Source: an uncultured Prevotellaceae bacterium
Lineage (GTDB): Bacteria; Bacteroidota; Bacteroidia; Bacteroidales; Bacteroidaceae
Length of the DNA stretch: 37,714 nucleotides
Assembly (NCBI GenBank): GCA_900316445.1
Contig: ONCZ01000021.1
Location: forward strand, 1 to 37,714
Direction: 5' to 3'
The notes beneath the pieces are model-generated. The model searched no databases. It was not told where the DNA came from and saw only the letters and a program-made list of their open reading frames with translations. This document shows, piece by piece, positions 23,152-32,228 of the stretch (position 1 is its first letter; each line of letters starts with the position of its first letter). A program made the position numbers and the translations under genes.

Positions 23152-25827
23152 ATGAAAAGAATCTATGGTATGATACTGCTGCTAACGATGGCCCTGACCT
23201 CCGCAGCACAAACCGAAAAACGCGACTCGGTGGAACTGCCTACCCTGCGCGTGGGCTACTCCAAAGGGAACCTGAACACGCTGACTGGTGCTGTGGACCA
23301 GGTGACGGAGGCCCGCATGAACAAAGGTCTGATGACCTCATCGCTCGACGCCCTGAGCGGTCAGGCGGCAGGTGTGCAGGTGACCAATGACGGTAATCAG
23401 GAGGCTATGGTCTCAGCAGTGCGGGTACGTGGTACGACGTCGCTGACAGGCAACAACAACCCATTGGTAATCATTGACGGTGTGACGGCAGACCTCGACG
23501 TCCTCTCGACCATCTATCCTGCCGACATCGAGAGCTTCACCATCCTGAAAGATGCCTCAGAGACGGCCCAGTACGGCAGCCGTGGTGCAACGGGTGTCAT
23601 CGAGGTGGCCACAAAGAAAGGCAAGAACCAGAAGTTCCATATCTCCTACGACGGCAGCGTTGGCTTTGAGAAGGTGTTCAAGCGTATGGAGATGATGAAT
23701 GCTGACGAATACCGCCGTGCATGCCAACGCTATGGACGACCCCATATCGACCTGGGCTATGACACGGACTTCCGCAAGGCCATCGAGCGCACGGGTTTCG
23801 TACAGAACCACCACGTCGCCTTCGGTGGCGGAACGGAAACCGCTAACTACCGTGCTTCGGTGGGTATGATGGAGCACAACACAGTGGTCAAGACTCAGAG
23901 CAACAAAAGCTATATTGCCAAGCTCGACATCACACAGATAGCCTTCGACAACCACCTGACGGTTGACCTCGGTATGGTGGGATCGCTGCACCGACTCTCC
24001 TACCCGCCCTTCAAACAGAAGCTGCTCTATTCTGCCGCCACCTTCAATCCCACCTTCCCTGAGACGAAGAACAGCGCAGGAGAATACGACCAGGTGACAG
24101 AGGCCATCTGGATCAGCAACCCCCTATCGCTGTTGGATATGACTCAAGATGAGGACAACGGGCACTTCAATGTCCATCTGAAGGGAAAGGTCATCCTCAC
24201 CAGGGACCTGACACTGCGCGTCTTCGGTTCCTACTCGTTCAACAACATTGACGACGCCCACTACTACCCCACCAGCGTATGGAACAGGGGTCAAGCCTAC
24301 CGACAGCACGAGAAGACCGAGGATATGCTGGGTAACATCTCGCTCACCTACATTCTCAACCTCAGCCACTCCACCCTGAACGTGATGGCACTGGCAGAGG
24401 CGGAGAACACGAAGAAGAAAGGGTTCTATGTCACCTCGACAGGATTCAACACCGATGCCTTCGGCTACGACAAGCTCTCAGCAGGCGTCGCACGGCCCTG
24501 GGACGGCACCGACTCCTACTACGCCGACTCACACATGGAGTCGCTTCTGATGCGCGCCACATACACCCTCTTAGACAGATACACCCTGACGGTGAATGCC
24601 CGTGGCGATGCTTCTTCAAAGTTCGGCAAGAACCACCGCTGGGGTTTCTTCCCCTCAGTCAGTGGTGCCTGGGTCATCAGCAAGGAGCCTTGGATGAAGA
24701 AGCAGAAATTCATCAACAATGCCAAGTTGCGTATCGGCTATGGACTGTCGGGAAACCAGGCTGGCATCGACTCCTACAACTCCATGCAGCTCATACAGCC
24801 CAACGGTGTCGTGCCTGTAGAAGATGCACCAGCCGTAACCCTCGGCATCGTGCGTAATGCCAATCCTGACCTGAAATGGGAGATCAAGCGCACATTCAAC
24901 ATCGGTCTCGACCTCACCTTCTGGAACAACCGCATCGCCATCACCATCGATAACTACTATTCGAAGACCACCGACATGCTCTATGTCTATGATGTGCCCG
25001 TGCCGCCATACACCTACGATAAGCTGCTGGCCAATCTGGGTTCGATGGAGAACTTCGGACTAGAGATCGGTTTCGGCATCACGCCCTTGCGCACCAACGA
25101 CATGGAACTCGCCATCAATATGAACTGGTCGTTTGAGAACAACAAGCTTCTCTCGCTCGACGGCTATTACAACGGCCAGTACCTGTCGGCACCCAGCATG
25201 AAGGGTATCTCCTCACTCTGGGGCGCAGGCTTCCACGGCTCCAGCGACGTCTGCTATCAGATTGTGGGCGAGCAGCTCGGCGTGTTCTATCTGCCCCACT
25301 GTAACGGCTTCATTGTCGATGAGGACGGCAGCAAATGGTACGACGTCGATGACGAAAAACAGATCTGCGGCCAGGCCACGCCCAAGGCCATGATGGGTTC
25401 GAACATCGCCTTCCGCTACAAGCAGTGGGACATGACGATGCAGATCAACGGTGCCTTCGGACACAAGATCTTCAACGGCAACGCGCTGACCTACAACAAC
25501 GTGCTTTCGTTGTCGAACTATAACGTTGCCAAGGGAGCCGACATCGAGAACATCCAGGACCAGACCATCAGCGACTACTACCTGGAACCAGGCGACTATG
25601 TGAACATCGACTACATTAACATAGGCTGGAACATTCCCATTCACTCGAAGCACGTCCAGGCACTCAGGATCTCTGCCTCCGTCAACAATCTCGCCACCAT
25701 CACCGGCTACAGCGGAGTGACGCCGATCATCAATTCCAGTGTCATCAACGGCACACTCGGCATCGACGACAAGAATGTCTATCCGGTCTATCGGTCATAT
25801 ACGATGGGACTGAGCGTCAAATTCTAG
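23152..25827 (+). CDS. SusC/RagA-type TonB-dependent outer-membrane transporter
   Basis: An 891-aa TonB-dependent channel that, with the SusD partner, imports glycans or peptides across the outer membrane. A signal peptide (MKRIYGMILLLTMALTSAAQ) leads almost directly to the plug domain: VGYSKGNLNTLTGAVDQV, LSGQAAGVQVTNDG, VRVRGTTSLTGNNNPLVIIDG and GSRGATGVIEVATKKG. The barrel follows and ends in the aromatic YTMGLSVKF. The usual N-terminal CarboxypepD_reg-like domain of SusC proteins is missing, and the protein is about 100 residues shorter than typical. The start at 23152 was chosen for the signal peptide. susD follows after 28 bp. No glycoside hydrolase or sigma factor is in the same operon, so the substrate is open. 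Confidence 0.93.
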   Translation: MKRIYGMILLLTMALTSAAQTEKRDSVELPTLRVGYSKGNLNTLTGAVDQVTEARMNKGLMTSSLDALSGQAAGVQVTNDGNQEAMVSAVRVRGTTSLTGNNNPLVIIDGVTADLDVLSTIYPADIESFTILKDASETAQYGSRGATGVIEVATKKGKNQKFHISYDGSVGFEKVFKRMEMMNADEYRRACQRYGRPHIDLGYDTDFRKAIERTGFVQNHHVAFGGGTETANYRASVGMMEHNTVVKTQSNKSYIAKLDITQIAFDNHLTVDLGMVGSLHRLSYPPFKQKLLYSAATFNPTFPETKNSAGEYDQVTEAIWISNPLSLLDMTQDEDNGHFNVHLKGKVILTRDLTLRVFGSYSFNNIDDAHYYPTSVWNRGQAYRQHEKTEDMLGNISLTYILNLSHSTLNVMALAEAENTKKKGFYVTSTGFNTDAFGYDKLSAGVARPWDGTDSYYADSHMESLLMRATYTLLDRYTLTVNARGDASSKFGKNHRWGFFPSVSGAWVISKEPWMKKQKFINNAKLRIGYGLSGNQAGIDSYNSMQLIQPNGVVPVEDAPAVTLGIVRNANPDLKWEIKRTFNIGLDLTFWNNRIAITIDNYYSKTTDMLYVYDVPVPPYTYDKLLANLGSMENFGLEIGFGITPLRTNDMELAINMNWSFENNKLLSLDGYYNGQYLSAPSMKGISSLWGAGFHGSSDVCYQIVGEQLGVFYLPHCNGFIVDEDGSKWYDVDDEKQICGQATPKAMMGSNIAFRYKQWDMTMQINGAFGHKIFNGNALTYNNVLSLSNYNVAKGADIENIQDQTISDYYLEPGDYVNIDYINIGWNIPIHSKHVQALRISASVNNLATITGYSGVTPIINSSVINGTLGIDDKNVYPVYRSYTMGLSVKF

Positions 25828-25853
25828 TTTACAGTTTATAGTTTACAGTTTAC
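25826..25853. repeat. Heptanucleotide repeat at the susC-susD junction
   Basis: Four units AGTTTAC, AGTTTAT, AGTTTAC, AGTTTAC in a strict 7-bp period. The first unit includes two bases of the susC stop codon and the array ends 2 bp before the susD start codon, so it fills the whole intergenic gap and leaves no Shine-Dalgarno sequence. Confidence 0.9.
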
Positions 25854-25855
25854 AG

Positions 25856-27514
25856 ATGATTACCAGGATATTCAAAAGGCGACTGATCGCTTTATCATTC
25901 ATCATTTATCATTTATCATTCAGCATGATGTTCACATCATGCTCCTTAGATGAGAACCCGCGGGACCAGATTACAGAGGAAGAAGCCTTCAGGACCCCTG
26001 AAGCTCTCTTCCGCAACACCGTCGCCACCTTATATAATTATATAGGCGGAAATGATGACGGCCAAGGCCTCCAGGGCACCTGCCGAGGCATCTACGATCT
26101 ACAGACATTCGGCTCCGACGAAGCCATGATTCCCACTCGCGGCAACGACTGGTACGACGGTGAGATATGGCAGGACATGTACCGTCACTCCTGGACACCA
26201 GGCCACACCATGATGAAGAAATCCTGGCTGTACCTCTATAAGGTCATCACCCTCTGCAACCGTTCCATCGAACAGCTCGATGCCCACGGCCATCTACTTA
26301 ATGCTTCCGACTTGATGTCCTACAAGGCAGAGGTGCGCAGCATCAGGGCCATCTGCTACTGGTATCTGCTCGACCTCTTCGCACGCGTACCCATCATCAC
26401 TTCCACTGACAAATCCATCAATCAGATACAACAGGCAGAGCGCAGTCAGGTGTTCGACTTCGTCGTGAGTGAACTGATGGAGTCCTGGCCCCACCTCTCT
26501 TCAGAGATCAGCGTACACCGCGGAGACTTTTACGCTCGTGTCACGCAGTCCGTGGCCATTTTCGTACTCGCCAAACTGATGCTCAACGCCGAGGTCTATG
26601 CCGATGATGACTGGACAGACCTCAATCGTCCTGATGGCAGCAAGATGATGTTCAACATCGACGGACAGGTGATGAATGCCTGGGAGGCAACCATCTACTA
26701 CTGCAACATCCTGGAAAATGAATTCGGATTCAAACTGGCTGAAACGTACCGCGAGAACTTCGCCGTATACAATGAGAACTCGCCTGAGAACATCTGGATT
26801 ATCCCCATGGACAAAGACCTCTACTACAACGAGATGCAGTACATGTACCGCTCCTGGCACTACCGCCACGCTGCCGCCTACGGATTCTCCGGCGAAAACG
26901 GTACCTGTGCCACGCTGAAAGCACTCCAGGTCTTCGGCTACGGTACAGATGAGCAGGACGAACGCTTCAACATCAACTACTGGGCTGATGAGGTTTACGA
27001 CTATGACGGCGACCTTGTGCTCGACCGTACTGGAAACCCGCTCCGCTATTATCCCTTGGAAGTGAAGCTCTACCTCGGCGGCAGTCCTTATGTGGAGACG
27101 GCTGGTGCCCGTATGAAGAAATACGAGGTGGACAAAAACGGCACGAAGGACGGCCAGTTGATAGACAACGACATCGTGCTCTTCCGTTTTGCCGACGCTC
27201 TGCTGATGCGTGCAGAGGCCAAGTTGCGCAATGGCGACAACGGACAGGCAGACTTAAATGCCGTCCGCGAACGTGCAGAGATGCCTGAGAGGCAGATCAG
27301 TCTTGAAACTCTGCTCGACGAGCGCCTGCTCGAACTCTGCTGGGAGGGCTGGCGGCGTCAGGACCTGATACGCTTCGGACAATATGAAAGTCTCTTCCAA
27401 GGAGATGTCTATGATGAGAAAGTCGACGAGACCGACCATCACACCACCGTCTACCCCATCCCAGGGGATATCATCACCCTCAATCCGAACATCACGCAGA
27501 ACAAAGGCTATTGA
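25856..27514 (+). CDS. SusD/RagB-type nutrient-binding lipoprotein
   Basis: A 552-aa SusD-family lipoprotein that caps the SusC channel at the cell surface. The lipobox is about MFTSC (Cys near residue 29), followed by SLDENPRDQITEEEAFRTPE, the usual SusD beginning. TPR-like helices (SYKAEVRSIRAICYWYLLDLFARVPII) and the C-terminal block (LRNGDNGQADLNAVRERA, LLDERLLELCWEGWRRQDLIRFG) are typical. Part of the hydrophobic core of the signal peptide, LSFIIYHLSFSMM, is encoded by 7-bp tandem repeats (25892-25926). The 3' end overlaps the convergent debranching-enzyme gene by 7 nt. The bound ligand cannot be predicted. Confidence 0.94.
   Translation: MITRIFKRRLIALSFIIYHLSFSMMFTSCSLDENPRDQITEEEAFRTPEALFRNTVATLYNYIGGNDDGQGLQGTCRGIYDLQTFGSDEAMIPTRGNDWYDGEIWQDMYRHSWTPGHTMMKKSWLYLYKVITLCNRSIEQLDAHGHLLNASDLMSYKAEVRSIRAICYWYLLDLFARVPIITSTDKSINQIQQAERSQVFDFVVSELMESWPHLSSEISVHRGDFYARVTQSVAIFVLAKLMLNAEVYADDDWTDLNRPDGSKMMFNIDGQVMNAWEATIYYCNILENEFGFKLAETYRENFAVYNENSPENIWIIPMDKDLYYNEMQYMYRSWHYRHAAAYGFSGENGTCATLKALQVFGYGTDEQDERFNINYWADEVYDYDGDLVLDRTGNPLRYYPLEVKLYLGGSPYVETAGARMKKYEVDKNGTKDGQLIDNDIVLFRFADALLMRAEAKLRNGDNGQADLNAVRERAEMPERQISLETLLDERLLELCWEGWRRQDLIRFGQYESLFQGDVYDEKVDETDHHTTVYPIPGDIITLNPNITQNKGY
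25892..25926. repeat. Heptanucleotide repeat coding for the SusD signal peptide
   Basis: Five units TTATCAT, TCATCAT, TTATCAT, TTATCAT, TCAGCAT in a strict 7-bp period. Translated, they give the hydrophobic stretch L-S-F-I-I-Y-H-L-S-F-S-M. Confidence 0.9.
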
Positions 27515-29643
27515 TGTAAAACTGGCTTCTTGCCTACCAATACCATAATGGAACGACCGCCCACGAGTACCTCGTTCTGGCTCTCTACAAGGGGCTCCTC
27601 ACCTGGTTCGCAAACATCATCAGGAGGAACCATCTCGGTGTTGGCAAATACATGCCATTTGTAGTCCTCCGGCAACCGCGGCAGTTCGAAACCATGCATC
27701 TCCCAGTGCATGTTCATGGCCACATAGATGAAGTCGTCAGGGATACTGTCATCGTCGGCATAATGTCCGTTTAGCATAAATGCCAACGTCAGGTTATTAT
27801 AGCCGGTCCACGGTTGCCAGGCTTTTACGCCATGCCATGAGAAGTCGGGATAGCCCAGATTGCGATAATCATTGTGACTGAGATGCTCGTCGTAGCGCAA
27901 CACCTTGTGCATCCTGCGGAATTTGATGATTTTCTTGAAGAAGTTGAAGAGGTCGGCATTCTTCTCCAGGTTGTTCCAGTCGAGCCACGCTATCTCGTTA
28001 TCCTGACAGTAGGCATTGTTGTTACCCCACTGCGTGTTGCCCATCTCATCGCCCGAGAGCACCATGGGAATGCCCTGGCTGGTCATCAGCATCGTCACGG
28101 CATTCTTGATCTGCTTATGGCGCAGGTTATTGACGCACTCATCGTCGCACTCACCTTCCCAGCCGCAGTTCCAGCTGTTGTTGCGGTCCTCTCCGTCGCG
28201 GTTATCCTCGCCATTGGCCTCGTTGTGCTTGCCGTTGTACGACACGAGGTCCATCATCGTAAAGCCGTCGTGGGCGGTGATGAAGTTCACGCTGGCCTTG
28301 ATGCCACGGTTCTGCGAGGCATACAGGTCTGGCGAGCCGATGATACGCTCCTTCACATCGTCGAGCACATACTCGTCGCTCTTCAGGAAGCGCCGCATGG
28401 CATCACGGAACTTTCCATTCCATTCTGCCCAGCGCCCCCATGAGGGGAACGATCCCACCTGATACAGACCGCCGGCATCCCATGCCTCGGCAATCAGCTT
28501 GGTCTTACCGAGAATCGGGTCGTGAGCCAGTGACTCCAGCAAGGGAGGATTCGCCATCGGATTGCCGTTCTGGTCACGTCCGAGGATAGCGGCCAGGTCG
28601 AAACGGAATCCGTCTACATGATAGTCGGTCACCCAGTAGCGCAGACTTTCCACAATCATATCGCGCACGTTGGGGTTATTGCAGTTCAGCGTGTTACCGC
28701 ATCCACTGAAGTTGAAGTAGTTGCCATCCGGAGTCAGCATGTAGTAGGTCTTATTGTCGATACCTCTATAGGAAATATACGGGCCGTTTTCGTTACCTTC
28801 TGCAGTATGGTTAAACACCACGTCGAGAATCACCTCAATGCCGTTGGCATGCAACTGCTTGACCAGGTTCTTCAGCTCGTCCACCTGCATAGAGAACTTA
28901 CCCGTGGCTGCGTATGCAGCCTTGGGAGCGAAGAAGCCCACATTGCTATACCCCCACAGGTTGTAAAGCATGTGCCCGTCAACGGGCGAAGGCCGGTAGT
29001 TCTCAAACTCATCGAACTCATGAATGGGCATCAGCTCCACACAGTTCACTCCCAGTTCCTTCAGATAAGGAATCTTCTCGGCAATACCGGCAAACGTGCC
29101 GGGATGCTTCACACCAGAGGCAGCACCACAAGTGAAGTTGCGCACATGCATCTCGTAGATCACAAGATCGTTGACAGGGGTTTCCAAAGGAAGGTCATCC
29201 CCCCAGTCAAAGTCATCGAAGACCACGCGTGAACGATACTGGTACTTGTTGTTCCAGTCGGGCTGCTTGCCCCACACGTCACGGCCCACAATGAGTTTTG
29301 AGTAGGGATCCATCAGTATCTTCGTTTTGTCGAACCGATGCCCCTGCTGTGGGTCGAAGGGACCATCCATGCGGAAGCCGTATTCAATATTCTCATAGTC
29401 GAGGTCGAACACCATCATCGAAAACACATTGCCCAGGCGGAACTCCCTGAAGAAGGGGATCTCCACAAAGGGTTCCTCCTCATGGTTGTGGAAGAGCACC
29501 AATGTACAGTCTGTGGCATAACGGGAGTATATGGAGAAGTTCACCGCATTACCGATGACCATTGCCCCAAAGGGATACGGCCGGCCGGTACGTAACTTCA
29601 GCCCCTGATACTCATGAGTCGGAAATAAGTCTACTCTTTGCAT
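27508..29643 (-). CDS. glgX: Glycogen debranching enzyme, GlgX/isoamylase type (GH13)
   Basis: A 711-aa cytoplasmic GH13 enzyme that hydrolyses alpha-1,6 branches of glycogen or limit dextrins. An N-terminal CBM48-like domain (about 15-110, GRPYPFGAMVIGNAVNFSIY) precedes the barrel (about 155-600). Catalytic residues are D349 (VDGFRFDLA), E386 (LIAEAWDAGG) and D459 (ITAHDGFT); DVVFNHTAEGNE is conserved region I. The C-terminal beta domain is present. There is no signal peptide, so it acts on internal glycogen rather than serving as an outer SusG-like amylase for the neighbouring SusCD, with which it is convergent (7-nt overlap). Whether it prefers glycogen or limit dextrin is not visible. Confidence 0.92.
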   Translation of the reverse strand: MQRVDLFPTHEYQGLKLRTGRPYPFGAMVIGNAVNFSIYSRYATDCTLVLFHNHEEEPFVEIPFFREFRLGNVFSMMVFDLDYENIEYGFRMDGPFDPQQGHRFDKTKILMDPYSKLIVGRDVWGKQPDWNNKYQYRSRVVFDDFDWGDDLPLETPVNDLVIYEMHVRNFTCGAASGVKHPGTFAGIAEKIPYLKELGVNCVELMPIHEFDEFENYRPSPVDGHMLYNLWGYSNVGFFAPKAAYAATGKFSMQVDELKNLVKQLHANGIEVILDVVFNHTAEGNENGPYISYRGIDNKTYYMLTPDGNYFNFSGCGNTLNCNNPNVRDMIVESLRYWVTDYHVDGFRFDLAAILGRDQNGNPMANPPLLESLAHDPILGKTKLIAEAWDAGGLYQVGSFPSWGRWAEWNGKFRDAMRRFLKSDEYVLDDVKERIIGSPDLYASQNRGIKASVNFITAHDGFTMMDLVSYNGKHNEANGEDNRDGEDRNNSWNCGWEGECDDECVNNLRHKQIKNAVTMLMTSQGIPMVLSGDEMGNTQWGNNNAYCQDNEIAWLDWNNLEKNADLFNFFKKIIKFRRMHKVLRYDEHLSHNDYRNLGYPDFSWHGVKAWQPWTGYNNLTLAFMLNGHYADDDSIPDDFIYVAMNMHWEMHGFELPRLPEDYKWHVFANTEMVPPDDVCEPGEEPLVESQNEVLVGGRSIMVLVGKKPVLHQ

Positions 29644-29689
29644 GAATCTCTTATTTGTTCGTAATTACCGCTAGTTCTTTATTACCGTG

Positions 29690-29721
29690 CAAATATACAA
29701 CTTTATTTTCGATAGGACAAA
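29690..29721 (-). promoter_or_regulatory. Promoter of the debranching-enzyme gene
   Basis: Minus strand TTTG (29718-29721), 20-bp spacer, TATATTTG (29690-29697). The predicted leader is about 40 nt. Confidence 0.75.
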
Positions 29722-29818
29722 CCTCTTAAAAACATTTCTTTAGGATTTAACGTAAATTAGGAGGGCCGTATAATACATACCAAAGGCTTAGCCATTAATC
29801 ATGAGATTGAACGCCTTG

Positions 29819-31213
29819 TTATCTTAATATCTTTTTACCGTTTGTGATCACAATACCACGAGTAGAAGCATTTGCCGGTATTCCATTCAGCGTATAGGAA
29901 TGCCCTTCACTGGTGGCGGCGGTGCGCGTAGCTGAGGACACGGCTGTCGGTGCATCCTCGATGGCATCGTATTCAGCCATCGCACTCGCCATACGGGCAT
30001 CGAGGTCGGCCAGACGGTAGAGACCGTCGCTGTTAGCTGTCAGACCCTCGATGGTGACCGTCTGCACCATCGGCGGCTCTTCAAGTGAGAGCAGCGTGCG
30101 GGCATGCATCTGGCTGTATTTCGGATAGACGAGATTGATGGCGACATAGTCTTCGCTGCCGTCGCTCCATTTCTCGAAGACGAGCTTCGAGCCGATGGGC
30201 GTGCGCACCTCCAATGCCTGCTCCGTCTCAGGAAGGTTCAGGCGCAAGGCTGCTCCGATAGAAGTCAGGTTGACATCGTGACCACAGAGAAAGGTGAACT
30301 TGCGGCTGGCGTGGGCGAGTTCCTCACGGATGCGGCTCACCAGCGGATAGGCCAGGTTGACGGCAGCGCTGTGAGTGGCGTAGAGCAGACCGTCGTGTAC
30401 CTCCTTGACTCGGCAAATATCACGCCACTGTTCCTCAGTCAGTTCATGACCGAAGGCAGCCATATCCTCACTCTCATAGCATTGAAGCACGAGGGCATCC
30501 GACACGCCATATGCCAGCTTGAAGCCGCCCGTCATCTTAGGTTCGTCGCCTTTTTCAATTTTATACTGCGTATCATCGAAGCGGAAATGGACGGTATCGT
30601 TGGCGGCGGCAGGCGAATGGGCCATGTCGATCACCTCCTCCATCAGCGTCAGCGTGGGCTGCACACTCTGCATCCAGGCCTCCGGACCGCCATGCAGAGT
30701 TTCCATTTCAGCCAGGATCTGCTGGCGGTATTCATCATTCATCTTCGTGAACTGGGCCTTGAACACTGGGTCCATCTTGTCCTCGTCGTACTTATGCTGA
30801 ATCTCCACATTAGCAAAAGGCAGGAAACCGGCAGAGAAGTATTTCGCCGTGGTGAACGTACGCTGGCGCGAGTTGGCATAGAACAGCACCTCGCCTTCCT
30901 GAGGACGGTAGTTGTCGGGCAGCAGGCCTGCGCTGACCACCCATTTACGGAAGAACTGGCCCATCTCCGTCTCGAGCACACCGCCACGCTGCGACAGCTG
31001 GCTGCTGGGCGATGTCCACTTAAACCATTCGTATGGTGTCACTCGCATATAGGCAGCACCGCCGGAAGTCAGCGGCGAGCGGATATTGTGGCGACTCATC
31101 ACCACCACCTCTTTCAGTTCATACTTTGACTTGAAGTCATCGGAGCGTTCCGTCTGAGCCTCCAGACTCATGGCAGCCATCATGGCTGCTACCAACATCA
31201 AACACTTGTTCAT
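29819..31213 (-). CDS. Histidine acid phosphatase with C-terminal sorting-like tail
   Basis: A 464-aa secreted protein. Signal peptide MNKCLMLVAAMMAAMSLEAQ, then the two-part histidine phosphatase active site: RHNIRSP (R41, H42; the canonical motif is RHGxRxP, here G is N) and FLCGHDVNLTSIG near residue 295 (HD proton donor). The size fits the phytase/glucose-1-phosphatase/MINPP-like branch, so sugar or inositol phosphates are likely substrates. The last about 25 residues (SYTLNGIPANASTRGIVIT then NGKKILR) resemble the type A C-terminal sorting domain of the type IX secretion system. The ATG at 31213 was chosen over a TTG at 31222. Confidence 0.88.
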   Translation of the reverse strand: MNKCLMLVAAMMAAMSLEAQTERSDDFKSKYELKEVVVMSRHNIRSPLTSGGAAYMRVTPYEWFKWTSPSSQLSQRGGVLETEMGQFFRKWVVSAGLLPDNYRPQEGEVLFYANSRQRTFTTAKYFSAGFLPFANVEIQHKYDEDKMDPVFKAQFTKMNDEYRQQILAEMETLHGGPEAWMQSVQPTLTLMEEVIDMAHSPAAANDTVHFRFDDTQYKIEKGDEPKMTGGFKLAYGVSDALVLQCYESEDMAAFGHELTEEQWRDICRVKEVHDGLLYATHSAAVNLAYPLVSRIREELAHASRKFTFLCGHDVNLTSIGAALRLNLPETEQALEVRTPIGSKLVFEKWSDGSEDYVAINLVYPKYSQMHARTLLSLEEPPMVQTVTIEGLTANSDGLYRLADLDARMASAMAEYDAIEDAPTAVSSATRTAATSEGHSYTLNGIPANASTRGIVITNGKKILR

Positions 31214-31270
31214 TTCTTCCAATCTTACTTAATGACCATATTCTAATTCATATTTAACACAAGCACCTTA

Positions 31271-31317
31271 GCAGGCTTTCGCCTGCAAAGGTACGACATT
31301 CATGAATATTATAGCAA
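31271..31317 (-). promoter_or_regulatory. Phosphatase promoter with overlapping palindrome
   Basis: Minus strand TTG (31315-31317), 21-bp spacer, TACCTTTG (31286-31293). The palindrome GCAGGCTTTCGCCTGC (31271-31286) begins at the last base of the -7 box and covers the expected transcript start, the place where a repressor would block initiation. A 70-nt leader follows. Confidence 0.6.
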
Positions 31318-31407
31318 CTTTCATGCAACAATCTCAATAAAAGCGCGTAAACCTTTGCATATGTCAAGCACCGTGAAGTGGAAGTAGATTTTTCTTATAC
31401 AATTGTC

Positions 31408-31438
31408 TTGCATATATGCACGATAGTTTGTACCTTTG
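31408..31438 (+). promoter_or_regulatory. Promoter of the papain-like lipoprotein gene
   Basis: TTG (31408-31410), 20-bp spacer, TACCTTTG (31431-31438); 19 bp to the ATG at 31458, so a leader of roughly 14 nt. Confidence 0.7.
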
Positions 31439-31457
31439 CACCAGAAAATTCATAATA

Positions 31458-32228
31458 ATGAAGAATATTGTATTGATAGGTATCGTGTTTCTGCTCTGTG
31501 GCTGCGTCGCAGAGGAGAAGCACTATACCCACGAAGTGTTGAACAGAATGACCCCTATCAAGAATCAGGGGAAGTCTCAGACTTGCTGGATCTATGCTAT
31601 GCTCGCCGCCATCGAGACGGAGCATCTGGCATGGGGCGACTCAGTGAACCTCTCACCTTATTATATAGAGAAGATGCTGGAGCAGGAACCGCTGTGTCCG
31701 AAGAGCAAGCGTGGCGAGCCTGCCACCACGCTACGGCTGTTGGAGAAATACGGCATCTGCGGCTACGACGCCATGAGGAAGATAGAGACGCCTGCGCCAA
31801 AGTGGGTCTTTATGTATGGCGCGACCTATACTCCTCTGGAGTTTGCACGCAGCGTCTGCAAGCCTGGGGAGTATATGCAGCTGATGAGCGACGACAGCAA
31901 GCCCTACTATCAGGAGTTTGAGCTCGAGATGGAGGACAACTGGCTGCACGACCGTTATCTGAACATCCCCATGGACTCACTCTTCGCCAAGACGGAACGT
32001 GCCGTGCGTCAGCATCACGGTGTCTGCTGGGAGGACAAGGGACACGCGATGGCTATCGTCGGCATCGCCCACGACGACAAGGGAGAGAAGTACTTCATCA
32101 TGAAGAACTCCTGGGGTACCAACCGTCCCCACGGCGGATTGGAATACATCTCCTTCGATGACTTCCGCGAAAACACCATCGCCGTCGAAATGACAAAAGA
32201 GGCTTATTTAAACAACGGATTTCACTGA
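31458..32228 (+). CDS. Papain-like (C1 family) cysteine protease lipoprotein
   Basis: A 256-aa lipoprotein: signal peptide ending in the lipobox LLCGC (Cys16). The C1 peptidase features are oxyanion Q37 and nucleophile C43 (IKNQGKSQTCW), the histidine in DKGHAMAIVGIAHDD and the asparagine in IMKNSWGTNRPHGG. There is no propeptide and the region after the catalytic helix is compact, more like the C1B/bleomycin hydrolase-like Bacteroidetes proteins than classical papain. The last codons (NNGFH and stop) are made from the left arm of the inverted repeat at 32212-32301, so the original C-terminus may have been changed. An upstream ATG at 31416 was rejected because it precedes the -7 box. Confidence 0.85.
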   Translation: MKNIVLIGIVFLLCGCVAEEKHYTHEVLNRMTPIKNQGKSQTCWIYAMLAAIETEHLAWGDSVNLSPYYIEKMLEQEPLCPKSKRGEPATTLRLLEKYGICGYDAMRKIETPAPKWVFMYGATYTPLEFARSVCKPGEYMQLMSDDSKPYYQEFELEMEDNWLHDRYLNIPMDSLFAKTERAVRQHHGVCWEDKGHAMAIVGIAHDDKGEKYFIMKNSWGTNRPHGGLEYISFDDFRENTIAVEMTKEAYLNNGFH

